Assembly (NCBI GenBank): GCA_023412195.1
Contig: JAEYNZ010000029.1
Location: forward strand, 62,001 to 126,000
Length of the DNA stretch: 64,000 bases
Reading direction: 5' to 3'
Source of the DNA: Bacteroidota bacterium
Lineage (GTDB): Bacteria > Bacteroidota > Bacteroidia > Bacteroidales > Prolixibacteraceae
The first letter of the stretch is position 1, and every line of letters starts with the position of its first letter. Of the stretch, positions 20,047 to 28,422 are shown piece after piece. The notes under the pieces were generated by a model. The model made no database searches. It was not told where the DNA came from and saw only the letters and a program-made list of their open reading frames with translations. Both the position numbers and the translations under genes were made by a program.

Positions 20047-20504
20047 ACGGGAATGGTTCTTCTGAATGTCTGTTCCAGTGAAATAAAGGTTTCGGTACTT
20101 GAAATCCCCTGAATCTTTTGAATCTGATAACTTAAAATACTCTTTAAGTGCTCGTTGTCCCTCGCATATACCTTAATGAAAATGGCATATTGCCCTGTTG
20201 TATAATGACATTCCACGATTTCGGGAATGAGCTTAAGTTTTTCAACCACCTCACTGAAAAGCCCTCCTTTTTCTAAAAATATACCAATATAACTGCATGT
20301 TTTATAATCTACCTTGTTTGGATTGATATGGTATCCTGAGCCGATGATGACCTCCAGTTCAATCATCCGGTTCACCCTCTGATGAACTGCGGCCCTGGAA
20401 ATACCAACTTCATTGGCAACATCCTTAAATGGAATCCTTGCGTTTTGTGTAATAATGTCCAAAATTTTCAGATCAATATCATCTAAGCTGTTTTTTAAAG
20501 CCAT
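20037..20504 (-). CDS. Lrp/AsnC-family transcriptional regulator (copy 1)
   Basis: The 155-residue protein has an N-terminal winged helix (DDIDLKILDIITQNARIPFKDVANEVGISRAAVHQRVNRM, seen in pieces, residues 8-50) and a C-terminal AsnC ligand-binding domain with PEIVECHYTTGQYAIF. Lrp-type proteins form octamers and respond to amino acids. It is clearly a paralogue of the next gene upstream (20608-21090), sharing CHYTTGQYAIFIK and YETF-like ends, with a terminator between them. A -7 motif lies in front (20521-20528). Targets are unknown; the amino-acid genes at 54-63 kb are one possibility. Confidence 0.88.
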   Translation of the reverse strand: MALKNSLDDIDLKILDIITQNARIPFKDVANEVGISRAAVHQRVNRMIELEVIIGSGYHINPNKVDYKTCSYIGIFLEKGGLFSEVVEKLKLIPEIVECHYTTGQYAIFIKVYARDNEHLKSILSYQIQKIQGISSTETFISLEQTFRRTIPVHS

Positions 20505-20520
20505 AGTTTATTTTTTTCTT

Positions 20521-20528
20521 CAAATGTA
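20521..20528 (-). promoter_or_regulatory. -7 promoter element of Lrp copy 1
   Basis: The minus strand reads TACATTTG, 16 bases before the ATG. Together with the upstream terminator it shows that this copy has its own promoter. Confidence 0.5.
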
Positions 20529-20576
20529 GGAAAAACAAGATATTTTACCTCCATGGAGTTTTATTAAATAGACATA

Positions 20577-20613
20577 CAGTAAAAATGCCGGTTGTGATCC
20601 GGCATTTTTACTG
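20577..20613 (-). terminator. Terminator of Lrp copy 2
   Basis: A perfect 15-bp stem, CAGTAAAAATGCCGG with CCGGCATTTTTACTG, encloses a 7-base loop. It overlaps the TAA of the upstream Lrp gene. Confidence 0.82.
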
Positions 20614-21090
20614 AACAGGCACCTGCCGCTTAAAATCCATTTCAAGGGAAACAAAGGTTTCTGTCCGGGCTATACCTTCAATTTCCTGAAGCTTTTCATC
20701 AATAATTTTTTTAAGATGCTTATTGGTTTTAGTCTGAATTTTAATAAAAATGGCATATTGTCCGGTGGTATAGTGGCACTCCACTATTTCAGGAATATCC
20801 CTCATGGCGGCAACAACCTGTGTGTGATACTTCGCTTTTTCAAGATATATACCCATATACGCACATGTATTGTATCCCAGTTTCTGTGGATTGACAATAA
20901 ATTCACTTCCTGTTACCACTCCAATATTGAAAAGCCGTTGTACCCGCTGGTGAATGGCAGCTCCTGAAACTCCGCATTCCCTTGCTACTTCTAAAAATGG
21001 AATCCGGGCATTTTTTGTTATAAGTTTTAGGATTTTTTCGTCCAGTTGGTCTATATCTGCAGCCTGCTCGAGGTAATCTGATTTATCCAT
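20608..21090 (-). CDS. Lrp/AsnC-family transcriptional regulator (copy 2)
   Basis: The 160-residue regulator has the same design as copy 1: winged helix at residues 12-60 (LDEKILKLITKNARIPFLEV, VSGAAIHQRVQRL) and an AsnC domain with YNTCAYMGIYLEKA and VECHYTTGQYAIFIK. It carries about eight extra N-terminal residues relative to its neighbour. The two genes look like an old tandem duplication kept as separate transcription units. Ligand and targets cannot be read from the sequence. Confidence 0.88.
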   Translation of the reverse strand: MDKSDYLEQAADIDQLDEKILKLITKNARIPFLEVARECGVSGAAIHQRVQRLFNIGVVTGSEFIVNPQKLGYNTCAYMGIYLEKAKYHTQVVAAMRDIPEIVECHYTTGQYAIFIKIQTKTNKHLKKIIDEKLQEIEGIARTETFVSLEMDFKRQVPVQ

Positions 21091-21122
21091 TCTTCTTATG
21101 CTTTCTGTTTCAAATTATAAAG

Positions 21123-21130
21123 CAAAAGTA
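21123..21130 (-). promoter_or_regulatory. -7 promoter element of Lrp copy 2
   Basis: The minus strand reads TACTTTTG about 32 bases upstream of the ATG. No clear -33 element is found. Confidence 0.4.
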
Positions 21131-21381
21131 GAAAAAAATTACAATTATAAATGTGTGATGCTATATAACATTTAAATTTCTGTAAAACTACCTTTTATAG
21201 TGAAAATTAAGTAAATAGAATTTTAAACTTGTGATGAATTCCTAAGTGATAAAACTGAAAAGATGATTTTTCTCATCTTCCGTCGTTTTCTCAGGATGAT
21301 TTAATTATTTATGATCTGCCCGCTGGTTTATTTATTGTCCGGGAATATTTTAATTTTAAGCCTCTTTTAAATGGGTTCAGC

Positions 21382-22653
21382 ATGAAAAAGTTAATACTTC
21401 TGTGTTTGCTTGTGCCGGTTTTTTCAACTGCACAACCTTTATTTGAACAGTTTTTTACCAAAAAAACTTTACGATTTGACTTTGTGCTTGCAGGAAATTC
21501 AACAGAGTCTGCAGTCTTTCCTCAACAAATGAAACAGGAGCCATATTGGGCGGGCTCATTAGTGAATCTGATCGATACTTTCAATTACGGAACTTACAGA
21601 TTTCGGGTTTTGGATGCTGAATCCCGCGAGCTTATTTTCTCCAGTGGTTTTTCTACGCTTTTCCAGGAGTGGCAAACTACCGCTGATGCAAAAAAAATGA
21701 ACAGGTCATTTTACCAGGCAGTGTTTTTTCCATTCCCCAAACACAAAGTAATCCTTGAAATTGAAATCAGGAAGTGGGAAGGAGATTTTAAATCCATCTT
21801 TTCCATGACCATAGACCCGGAGGATTATTTTATTTTAAAAGAAAAACCTTTTCCATTTCCCACCGAGGTAATTCAAGAATACGGTAATCCTGAAGAAAAG
21901 GTAGATCTCGTTATCCTGGCAGAGGGTTATACAAAAGAAGAATTGAATAATTTTTTAGATGATGCCCGCCGAGTTACAGGTTATTTGTTCCAGGAAGAAC
22001 CATTTAAGTCACGAAAAGAAAATTTCAATGTCAGGGCTGTTTTAACACCTTCCACGGATTCCGGTACAGATGTGCCGGGAGAAAACACCTATAAAAACAC
22101 CATGTTTAATTCTACTTTCTATACTTTCGATGTTTCGAGGTATCTTACAACCAGCGATATGAAATCGGTTTATGATGCTGCAGCAACTGTTCCCTATGAT
22201 CAGATTTATGTTCTTGTTAATACCGAAAGGTACGGAGGGGGAGGTATTTACAATTTTCTGAATATCTGTACATCGGGACATTCTCTTACAAAAGAGGTTT
22301 TTGTGCATGAATTTGGACATGGCTTTGCCGGACTGGGTGATGAATATTATAATTCGGAGGTGGCGTATGAAAATTTTTATAATCCTGAAACTGAACCCTG
22401 GGAACCCAACTTGACTACACTTGTCGATTTTAGTAAAAAATGGAAAACCATGGTGGCATCTTCTACTCCAATCCCTACACCTAGAGCACATGAATATGCA
22501 ACCACGGTTGGCGCTTACGAAGGGGGAGGTTACACTGCGAAAGGTATTTATAGTCCTTATATCGACTGCCGGATGAAGAGCAATGATGCAAAACAGTTTT
22601 GTCCTGTATGTATCGATGCAATCAACAGGAAAATCGACTTTTACAGCAAATAA
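21382..22653 (+). CDS. Exported M64 family zinc metallopeptidase (IgA peptidase M64-like)
   Basis: The 423-residue protein has a signal peptide (MKKLILLCLLVPVFSTAQP), an N-terminal beta domain (about 20-165) and a metallopeptidase domain starting near VDLVILAEGYTKEE. The zinc motif HEFGHGFAGLGDEYY (first His at about residue 309) is the M64 type with HExxH and a downstream Asp/Glu. The first described member cleaved IgA in Clostridium ramosum; most Bacteroidota members have unknown substrates. A hairpin, AAGATGA/TCATCTT, lies about 100 bases upstream (21260-21279) with no known role. Confidence 0.88.
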   Translation: MKKLILLCLLVPVFSTAQPLFEQFFTKKTLRFDFVLAGNSTESAVFPQQMKQEPYWAGSLVNLIDTFNYGTYRFRVLDAESRELIFSSGFSTLFQEWQTTADAKKMNRSFYQAVFFPFPKHKVILEIEIRKWEGDFKSIFSMTIDPEDYFILKEKPFPFPTEVIQEYGNPEEKVDLVILAEGYTKEELNNFLDDARRVTGYLFQEEPFKSRKENFNVRAVLTPSTDSGTDVPGENTYKNTMFNSTFYTFDVSRYLTTSDMKSVYDAAATVPYDQIYVLVNTERYGGGGIYNFLNICTSGHSLTKEVFVHEFGHGFAGLGDEYYNSEVAYENFYNPETEPWEPNLTTLVDFSKKWKTMVASSTPIPTPRAHEYATTVGAYEGGGYTAKGIYSPYIDCRMKSNDAKQFCPVCIDAINRKIDFYSK

Positions 22654-22654
22654 A

Positions 22655-22681
22655 AAACGGACTTGTTCATCAAATCCGTTT
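22655..22681 (-). terminator. Terminator of the small membrane protein gene
   Basis: AAACGGA pairs with TCCGTTT, with TTG/CAA extending the stem. The six-A run on the plus strand gives a T-run on the minus strand, so it mainly serves the minus-strand gene. Confidence 0.65.
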
Positions 22682-22705
22682 CCCCTCATCTGTTGTGGCA
22701 ACTTA

Positions 22706-23029
22706 TTATCTCTTTTCAGATAGATTATAGGTAATATAGTGTGCTACGATGAGCCCAACTCCTCCGAAGAAAAAGATCATTGTGAAAAAGGCAACAACTT
22801 CGTTTACCACCCTTGAAAGAGCAAACCCACTGATTACACCTGCTGATAAACCTATTAAAAAGATTCCCCACTTAAGTAATGCATACTTTGATGAATCTGT
22901 TTTGAAAATGCTGGCATCAGCTCCTTTGTCTATTAAGGCAAGTCTCTCCCTTGTCCTGGTTGTCCAGTACACATACAGGATTGCGAACAATGCCAAAAAA
23001 AATCCGATTGGTACAAATATTCCTTCCAT
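22706..23029 (-). CDS. Small DUF6249-like membrane protein
   Basis: The 107-residue protein has three hydrophobic segments (about 4-22, 53-72 and 78-97), separated by a short cytoplasmic stretch RTRERLALIDKGADASIFK. This pattern is found in small membrane proteins of Bacteroidota that often sit beside an ECF sigma factor. It is divergent from the sigma gene here, and an inverted repeat spans the shared control region. No function is established; a role in sensing or modulating the sigma pathway is only suggested by position. Confidence 0.65.
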   Translation of the reverse strand: MEGIFVPIGFFLALFAILYVYWTTRTRERLALIDKGADASIFKTDSSKYALLKWGIFLIGLSAGVISGFALSRVVNEVVAFFTMIFFFGGVGLIVAHYITYNLSEKR

Positions 23030-23087
23030 GGCTTTTAATTTTTAAATTGTTATTTTTTATTTCTGCTCTTTGGACGCACGGTTTTTT

Positions 23088-23139
23088 AATCGGTTACATT
23101 TTTATTTGGAAATTCTTTTAAATAAATTTGTAACCGGTT
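23088..23139. promoter_or_regulatory. Putative operator around the ECF sigma promoter
   Basis: AATCGGTTAC (23088-23097) and GTAACCGGTT (23130-23139) form an inverted repeat with 9 of 10 matches. The -7 box TAAATTTG (23123-23130) lies between the arms. The arrangement fits a repressor or autoregulator site in a divergent intergenic region. Confidence 0.4.
23123..23130 (+). promoter_or_regulatory. -7 promoter element of ECF sigma gene
   Basis: TAAATTTG matches the Bacteroidota -7 consensus, 34 bases before the ATG. A TTTG at 23105-23108 is nearer than the usual -33 distance. Confidence 0.5.
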
Positions 23140-23164
23140 GATCAAATTCTCGTCAAAGTAGCAG

Positions 23165-23731
23165 ATGGAAAATAAAGACGATCTTTATTATATAGAAAAG
23201 GTTATTCAGGGGCAGACCAATTACTTTTCCTATATCGTTGAAAAATATCAGGATATTGTATTTTCCATTGCAATGAAAGTTCTTAGAAATCGTGAAGATG
23301 CCGAAGAAATGGCGCAGGAGAGTTTTATAAAAGCTTATAAATCCCTGAATTCGTTCAAGGGTAATGCCAAATTTTCAACCTGGTTGTACAGGATTACATA
23401 TAATACATGTATTTCTGAAATCAGGAAAAAGAAGAATCACTTCGTATCCACAGAGGATATCCAGATCCGCGATGAGGCGGAGGAAATGAATCTTGATGGC
23501 ATACCGGAAGAAAACAGGGAGAAGTTTGTAAAGGCAGCACTGGAACAGCTCCCGCAGGATGAATATACCCTGGTACTTTTGTATTATTTCAAAGACCAGT
23601 CAATTGAAGAAATCAGTCATGTTACCGGGTTATCAGAGAGCAATGCAAAAGTAAAGCTCCACAGGGCAAGAAAGAAGCTTTATACGATATTAAATGAAAT
23701 GTTGAAGGAAGATATACATACAATAATGTAA
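23165..23731 (+). CDS. ECF-family RNA polymerase sigma factor
   Basis: The 188-residue sigma factor has region 2 (DIVFSIAMKVLRNREDAEEMAQESFIKAY in pieces, residues 27-57, and FSTWLYRITYNTCI) and region 4 (LPQDEYTLVLLYYFKDQSIEEISHVTGLSESNAKVKLHRARKKL in pieces, 127-172). Regions 1 and 3 are missing, as in all ECF factors. It heads a two-gene unit with a small membrane protein 19 bases downstream that is probably its anti-sigma factor. The signal is unknown. Confidence 0.9.
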   Translation: MENKDDLYYIEKVIQGQTNYFSYIVEKYQDIVFSIAMKVLRNREDAEEMAQESFIKAYKSLNSFKGNAKFSTWLYRITYNTCISEIRKKKNHFVSTEDIQIRDEAEEMNLDGIPEENREKFVKAALEQLPQDEYTLVLLYYFKDQSIEEISHVTGLSESNAKVKLHRARKKLYTILNEMLKEDIHTIM

Positions 23732-23750
23732 CGGTTTAAAAATAAAAGTG

Positions 23751-24161
23751 ATGAGAACTTTTGAAAACGATAGGGAATTAAAAATGTTTCTGAAAAATGT
23801 GAAACTGGAATCACCTGGAAAGGATTTTTCCATGCAGGTGATGAACCGTATTTTTCAGGAAGAATCTGTTGTGGAAAAGGTGAAAGCCGAACCTTTGCTG
23901 GGAAGGGGATTCTGGATTATACTTGCACTTTTCGGAGTTTTGATTGCTGTTATGGTTTTTCTTTCAACGGGTTCAACTGCTGCCGGTTCAGCTACCGGAA
24001 TATTGCCTGATATTGATTCAACAAATTTTATGGCTGGTTACCGGTCGATTTTTGAAAAACTGGATGTACTTCCTGCAAGTATCGCCGGAATTTTTATCGC
24101 AGCATCGCTGCTTGTATTTCTCGAGAAATTTCTCGAATCAAAGAAACTTAGCTTCTTGTAA
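23751..24161 (+). CDS. Probable membrane anti-sigma factor
   Basis: The 136-residue protein follows the ECF sigma gene directly. It has a cytoplasmic N-terminus of about 45 residues, a membrane segment (FWIILALFGVLIAVMVF), an extracytoplasmic loop and a second hydrophobic segment near the C-terminus (ASIAGIFIAASLLVFLEKF). The zinc-binding HxxxCxxC motif of many anti-sigma factors is absent. The assignment rests on gene order, size and topology. The ATG at 23751 is preferred to a GTG directly before it. Confidence 0.6.
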   Translation: MRTFENDRELKMFLKNVKLESPGKDFSMQVMNRIFQEESVVEKVKAEPLLGRGFWIILALFGVLIAVMVFLSTGSTAAGSATGILPDIDSTNFMAGYRSIFEKLDVLPASIAGIFIAASLLVFLEKFLESKKLSFL

Positions 24162-24169
24162 GCTGAAAC

Positions 24170-24203
24170 ATCCTGGTCTGTAAAAGGTCAGGATTTTTTT
24201 TTT
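24170..24203 (+). terminator. Terminator after the ECF sigma operon
   Basis: ATCCTG (24170-24175) pairs with CAGGAT (24189-24194), followed by a run of ten T. It reaches into the stop codon of the convergent hldD gene. Confidence 0.7.
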
Positions 24204-25167
24204 AATAGCACATCTCAGGAACGAGGTACTTTCCTACATATGTATCAACTCCCTCCTCAAGGCTGGTAAAAGGCCTGGTATAACCTGCATCACGCAGTTT
24301 TTGAATTTCTGCTTCCGTAAAATACTGATATCGCCCTCTTAAATCGACCGGTGTATCAATAAACGATATTTCAGGATTTAATTTCATGCTGTTGAATACA
24401 GCCGTTGTCAGATCAAGAAAAGAGCGGGCCTTTCCTGTTCCCACATTATAGATACCTGAATTCTCCTGGTGATGTAAAAAGTAAAGCATTACATCTGCAA
24501 TATCTTCCACAAATATGAAATCACGGCTTTGCTCTCCATCTCTGTAATCCTTGTGGTGTGACCTGAATAACTTCATTTTTCCGTTTTTCCTGATCGTTTC
24601 ATATGCATGCAACACCACTGATGCCATTCTTCCCTTATGATATTCATTGGGTCCATATACATTGAAAAACTTTAAACCGGTCCAAAAGGGAGGAGTTCTG
24701 ACCTGTTTAAGTGCCCATACATCGAAATCATGTTTCGACCATCCGTACAGATTAAGAGGCCGGAGATTTGATACGTTACTGTGCGAATCGGAGAATCCAC
24801 ATTCACCATTTCCATAAGTTGCTGCTGAAGAGGCGTAAAGCAACGGAACCTGGATCTCAGAGCATATATTCCACAACCTTTGTGAGTAAATCAGATTGAG
24901 CTGCTGGTACAATTCCGGCTCCTGGCCTACTGTGTCAGTACGAGCACCTAAATGAAAAATAAATTCCACATCATCGGAATTGCTTATCAGCCACTTAAAA
25001 AATTTATCCCTGTCAATAAATTTCTTGTATTTTTTCTTAAAAAGATTGAGATCTTTAGAGGGATCATCGAAACGATCAACCAGAACCAGATCATTATAAC
25101 CGGCCTGGTTTAATTTTCCAACTAAATAACTGCCAATGAATCCGGCAGCTCCTGTTATTACTATCAT
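24202..25167 (-). CDS. hldD: ADP-L-glycero-D-manno-heptose 6-epimerase (HldD/RfaD)
   Basis: The 321-residue short-chain dehydrogenase-type epimerase shows the NAD(P)-binding motif GAAGFIGS at residues 6-13, the catalytic Ser in YASSAATYG and the YxxxK motif (YGWSKHDF, about residue 140). GPNEYHKGRMASVV is characteristic of HldD, which makes the L-glycero heptose donor for the LPS inner core. The length agrees with the family. It stands alone; its upstream 285 bases up to folE hold no promoter I can support for this strand. Other sugar-nucleotide epimerases are less likely because of the EYHKGRMAS segment. Confidence 0.88.
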   Translation of the reverse strand: MIVITGAAGFIGSYLVGKLNQAGYNDLVLVDRFDDPSKDLNLFKKKYKKFIDRDKFFKWLISNSDDVEFIFHLGARTDTVGQEPELYQQLNLIYSQRLWNICSEIQVPLLYASSAATYGNGECGFSDSHSNVSNLRPLNLYGWSKHDFDVWALKQVRTPPFWTGLKFFNVYGPNEYHKGRMASVVLHAYETIRKNGKMKLFRSHHKDYRDGEQSRDFIFVEDIADVMLYFLHHQENSGIYNVGTGKARSFLDLTTAVFNSMKLNPEISFIDTPVDLRGRYQYFTEAEIQKLRDAGYTRPFTSLEEGVDTYVGKYLVPEMCY

Positions 25168-25400
25168 ATTTTCAAAGCGGTTTATATGCCATGTTCTTTA
25201 AAAAAACACATCACGGCAGTCTGGTCAATTGAAAAACTACTTTCAGGCATTTTTATTGCCCAATCAGGAATAAAAATTTTATTTTCATCCTTCATCTTTA
25301 GGTTTGAATACATCTCCAACAATAATAGATAATATTTTGTGTGAATTGGTTGCTTCATCATGAATTAAATGTTGAAAAATGAAAACACAAAATGATATCA

Positions 25401-25430
25401 TTTGGTTTTATAAAAAAAAGGTGATCTTTG
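25401..25430 (+). promoter_or_regulatory. Promoter of folE
   Basis: TTTG at 25401-25404 is followed after 18 bases by GATCTTTG (25423-25430), one base from TAnnTTTG. The spacing is right for the phylum and the ATG follows 22 bases later. Confidence 0.55.
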
Positions 25431-25452
25431 TATGAAATAAAAGCAAATTATC

Positions 25453-26073
25453 ATGTGTTCCCGTAAAATCAGCAGCAATGGGTACGAAAGAATTGAAACA
25501 TTCGACGAAAATGTTACCCTGGAACTATCACAAAACTATCAGAACATTTTAAGCCTGTTAGGCGAGGATATATCACGGGAAGGTTTGAACAAGACTCCTG
25601 AACGTATAGCCAAAGCCATGCAGTTTCTGCTGCAGGGTTATAAAACCGATCCGGTTGAGATATTAAAATCTGCAATCTTCCGCGAAGATTACCGTCAGAT
25701 GGTCATCGTAAAGGACATTGAAATTTATTCCTTATGCGAGCATCATTTGCTGCCTTTTTTCGGGAAAGCACATGTTGCCTATATCCCTAATGGTATTGTT
25801 ACCGGGTTAAGCAAAATTGCCCGGGTAGTAGATGTCTTTGCACGCCGTTTACAACTTCAGGAGAGATTGACCCTTCAGATAAAGGAATGCATTCAGGATA
25901 CGCTTAAACCACTTGGTGTGGCTGTTGTCATTGAAGCCCAGCATTTGTGCATGCAGATGAGAGGCATCCAAAAACAACACTCCATTACCACGACTTCTGA
26001 TTTCACGGGTGCCTTCCAAAAAACTGCAACACGTGAAGAATTTATCCGACTGATAAGCAATAAGTTCAGCTAG
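25453..26073 (+). CDS. folE: GTP cyclohydrolase I
   Basis: The 206-residue enzyme converts GTP to 7,8-dihydroneopterin triphosphate, the first step of folate (and in some bacteria queuosine) synthesis. The zinc ligands are visible in [10 protein letters not shown] and in the later Cys of [10 protein letters not shown]; the GTP-binding [20 protein letters not shown] and [10 protein letters not shown] segments are intact. The length is normal for FolE type I. The start at 25453 gives an N-terminal tail of about 20 residues. It converges on the lactonase gene with a 4-base gap. Confidence 0.94.
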   Translation: MCSRKISSNGYERIETFDENVTLELSQNYQNILSLLGEDISREGLNKTPERIAKAMQFLLQGYKTDPVEILKSAIFREDYRQMVIVKDIEIYSLCEHHLLPFFGKAHVAYIPNGIVTGLSKIARVVDVFARRLQLQERLTLQIKECIQDTLKPLGVAVVIEAQHLCMQMRGIQKQHSITTTSDFTGAFQKTATREEFIRLISNKFS

Positions 26074-26077
26074 ATAA

Positions 26078-27193
26078 TTATTGAAATTCAAGGCATACCG
26101 GGGCAGGAATTTTAACTTCGTTACCTGTAAAAATGGGAGTGCCATTTTCATCCATACGAAATACCGTGATGTTGTTGCTTCGCTGATTGGCAACCAGTAG
26201 AAATTGTCCATCGGGGCTAAAGGTGAAGTTACGGGGCCAGTCGCCCTGGGTTGAAACCGATGTTATCCATTCAAGTTGGTTGGTACCTTCATCGTTTCTA
26301 AATACTGCTATGGAATTATGCCCACGGTTGGACCCATAAACAAAACGCCCGTCAGGTGAAATATGAATGTCAGCACAATAATTCGTTCCTGTAAAATCAA
26401 CGGGCAAAGTAGAAATTGTTTGTACTGTATTCCATTTACTTCCTTTTTTCTCCACTACTGTAATCGTTGAGTTCAATTCATTGATTACATAAATGGTTTT
26501 CCCGTTGGGGTGAAAGGTAAAATGACGGGGTCCTGCTCCAGGTGCCAGTTTAATATGCGACTGCCGGGCAGGCTTTAGTTGATTGCCCTTCAGATTCAGA
26601 ATATTCAATTGGTCTGTACCCAGATCTGCACTAAAAAGCGTATTTCCATCAGGGTGAAATTTTATTGAATGGGCATGGGGAGCTTTTTGCCTTGAAAGGT
26701 TGGGACCCGAACCTTCATTCACAATGGTTGACGCTGCAGGCTTAAGGCTGCCGTCCTGTTCAACTTCATATAACGAAACAGTCCCTCCTCCGTATGTAGC
26801 AATAGCAACGTATTTCCCGTCTGCCGATACATCGATATGGCATGGGTCTGCTCCATGAGATACCTGCTTGTTGATAAACTGAAGCTGGCCATTATCTTTT
26901 ATAAGCCATGACTGGACGAATCCGCCCGATTCTTCAATGGCTGTTTCAGGTCTGGTTACTGCAAAAAGAAATTTTTTGTCAGGTGTGATTTTTATAAACG
27001 ATGGATTATCTATACCCTTGAATACCTGTCGCAGGACAATGTTTCCCGACGTCTTACTGAAGCTCAAAAGGTATATGCCTTCTGCTCCTTCTGAAGTGAA
27101 AGTGCCAGTATATATATATCCGTCATTTCTCTCCTGAGCTTGTAAGCTGAATAACAGGGTGAACAACACTAAAACTGCAAATAATTTATTCAT
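26078..27193 (-). CDS. Exported 6-phosphogluconolactonase-like beta-propeller (lactonase family)
   Basis: The 371-residue protein begins with a signal peptide (MNKLFAVLVLFTLLFSLQAQ) and folds as a seven-bladed propeller with recurrent blades such as ISPDGRFVYGSNRGHNSIAVF and FHPNGKTIYVINELNSTITVV. It belongs to the cycloisomerase-2/YbhE lactonase family. Cytoplasmic members hydrolyse 6-phosphogluconolactone; an exported one probably acts on another lactone or only binds, so the enzyme name is uncertain. An upstream TTG at 27211 would add six residues before the signal peptide; the ATG at 27193 fits better. It is divergent from another propeller gene. Confidence 0.82.
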   Translation of the reverse strand: MNKLFAVLVLFTLLFSLQAQERNDGYIYTGTFTSEGAEGIYLLSFSKTSGNIVLRQVFKGIDNPSFIKITPDKKFLFAVTRPETAIEESGGFVQSWLIKDNGQLQFINKQVSHGADPCHIDVSADGKYVAIATYGGGTVSLYEVEQDGSLKPAASTIVNEGSGPNLSRQKAPHAHSIKFHPDGNTLFSADLGTDQLNILNLKGNQLKPARQSHIKLAPGAGPRHFTFHPNGKTIYVINELNSTITVVEKKGSKWNTVQTISTLPVDFTGTNYCADIHISPDGRFVYGSNRGHNSIAVFRNDEGTNQLEWITSVSTQGDWPRNFTFSPDGQFLLVANQRSNNITVFRMDENGTPIFTGNEVKIPAPVCLEFQ

Positions 27194-27303
27194 GTGCTTT
27201 TTTTTGTTCAATTTATAAAGTTTTATGGGATTATATGAACAATATCTTGCAATAGTTTCTTTTAAGTGGTAACTTTTTATTAATAAATTTTAAAGTCCAA
27301 ATT

Positions 27304-28134
27304 ATGAAAGCAATTCTGATCGTAATGGTATTTGCAGCCTTAATAGTTTCAGCTCCTGTAAATGCGCAGAAACTTGAAAAGGTATGGGAAACGAAGGTGG
27401 ATCTCCGGACACCCGAATCTGTTCTGTTTGATGAGGACCGTGATGTAATGTATGTAGCCAATATAAATGGAGATCCTTCCGAAAAAAACGGAAGTGGTTT
27501 TATCAGCATTTTGAATTCTGATGGCAGCGAAAAGACACTTGAATGGGTTAAAAACCTGAATGCCCCTAAAGGGATGGCTTTGAAGGAGGGGAAGTTGTAT
27601 GTATCCGATATCGACCAGCTTGTGGAAATCGATATCAAATCAGGTAAAGTGCTGCAAAAATATGATGCTCCCGGTGCTGTCTTTTTAAATGATGTAGCTG
27701 TTTGCGGCAATGGAATTGTTTTTGTTTCTGATACCCGGACAGCAAAAATTCATGCATTAATCGATGGAAAATTCACCGTTTGGATGGAAGGCAGTCCTCT
27801 TGAAAATCCCAATGGCCTGTTTACTGAGGGGGGCAAACTATTTATAGGTGATAACAATATTTATGAAGTTGATGTGAAAACCAAAGAGTTAAAAATGATC
27901 ATTTCTGAAGCTGGTGGTGTTGACGGTCTCGAAAAAACCAATAAAGGGGAATTTATATTCTCAAACTGGCCTGGCCGGATATTTATCCATAGGGATGGTA
28001 AAAATGTAAAACTCCTGGATACAACGGAAAAGGAAATCAATACTGCCGACCTTGATTTTTCAAAAAAGCATAACCTGGTGCTGGTACCTACTTTTTTTGA
28101 TAACAGAATAGTCGCATACAGGATTGCAGATTAA
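27304..28134 (+). CDS. Exported SMP-30/gluconolactonase-like beta-propeller
   Basis: The 276-residue protein has a signal peptide (MKAILIVMVFAALIVSAPVNAQ) and propeller-like blades (RTPESVLFDEDRDVMYVANI, LNDVAVCGNGIVFVSDTRT, ENPNGLFTEGGKLFIGDN). The pattern is that of SMP-30/strictosidine-synthase-like proteins, which bind a divalent metal and often hydrolyse lactones. No catalytic residues can be assigned with certainty. It lies head-to-head with the other exported propeller and is followed after 20 bases by the CDGSH gene. The substrate is unknown. Confidence 0.7.
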   Translation: MKAILIVMVFAALIVSAPVNAQKLEKVWETKVDLRTPESVLFDEDRDVMYVANINGDPSEKNGSGFISILNSDGSEKTLEWVKNLNAPKGMALKEGKLYVSDIDQLVEIDIKSGKVLQKYDAPGAVFLNDVAVCGNGIVFVSDTRTAKIHALIDGKFTVWMEGSPLENPNGLFTEGGKLFIGDNNIYEVDVKTKELKMIISEAGGVDGLEKTNKGEFIFSNWPGRIFIHRDGKNVKLLDTTEKEINTADLDFSKKHNLVLVPTFFDNRIVAYRIAD

Positions 28135-28154
28135 ATTAAAAGTTAAACTGATTC

Positions 28155-28394
28155 ATGATGGAAAAACCTATTCAAGCTGCGAAAGTTCCCAAACTGGTTA
28201 CTCTGGAGCCTGGCATCTATTTCTGGTGTGCCTGCGGAAGGAGTAAGAATCAACCGTTTTGTGACAGTTCTCACAAAGGTACAGGTTTGTTTTCGTTGTC
28301 ATTTAAAATTGACGAAAGAAAAGATGCCTGGCTATGCATGTGCAAGCAATCGAAAAATAAACCTTTTTGCGACGGAACTCATAAAATTTTATAA
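28155..28394 (+). CDS. Tandem CDGSH iron-sulfur protein (mitoNEET-like)
   Basis: The 79-residue protein carries two CDGSH motifs of the C-x-C-x8-C-x3-H type: C25, C27, C36, H40 (CACGRSKNQPFCDSSH) and C61, C63, C72, H76 (CMCKQSKNKPFCDGTH). Each should hold one redox-active, acid-labile [2Fe-2S] cluster. Tandem CDGSH proteins are known in bacteria, but their partners are mostly unidentified. Two ATGs occur at 28155 and 28158; the choice changes one residue. It converges on the flavin reductase-rubredoxin gene across a terminator. Confidence 0.9.
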   Translation: MMEKPIQAAKVPKLVTLEPGIYFWCACGRSKNQPFCDSSHKGTGLFSLSFKIDERKDAWLCMCKQSKNKPFCDGTHKIL

Positions 28395-28396
28395 AG

Positions 28397-28421
28397 GCAG
28401 CAGGATTTTCCTGCTGCTTTT
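28397..28421. terminator. Terminator between CDGSH gene and rubredoxin-fusion gene
   Basis: GCAGCAGG pairs perfectly with CCTGCTGC around ATTTT, followed by TTTT. It is well placed for the plus-strand gene. Confidence 0.8.
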
Positions 28422-28422
28422 G

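Noticed and set aside
22042..22701. A 219-codon open frame antisense to the M64 peptidase gene
   Set aside because: It lies almost wholly opposite a gene with clear catalytic motifs, and its translation is rich in Cys, Ile and Arg without any fold pattern. It is a shadow frame.
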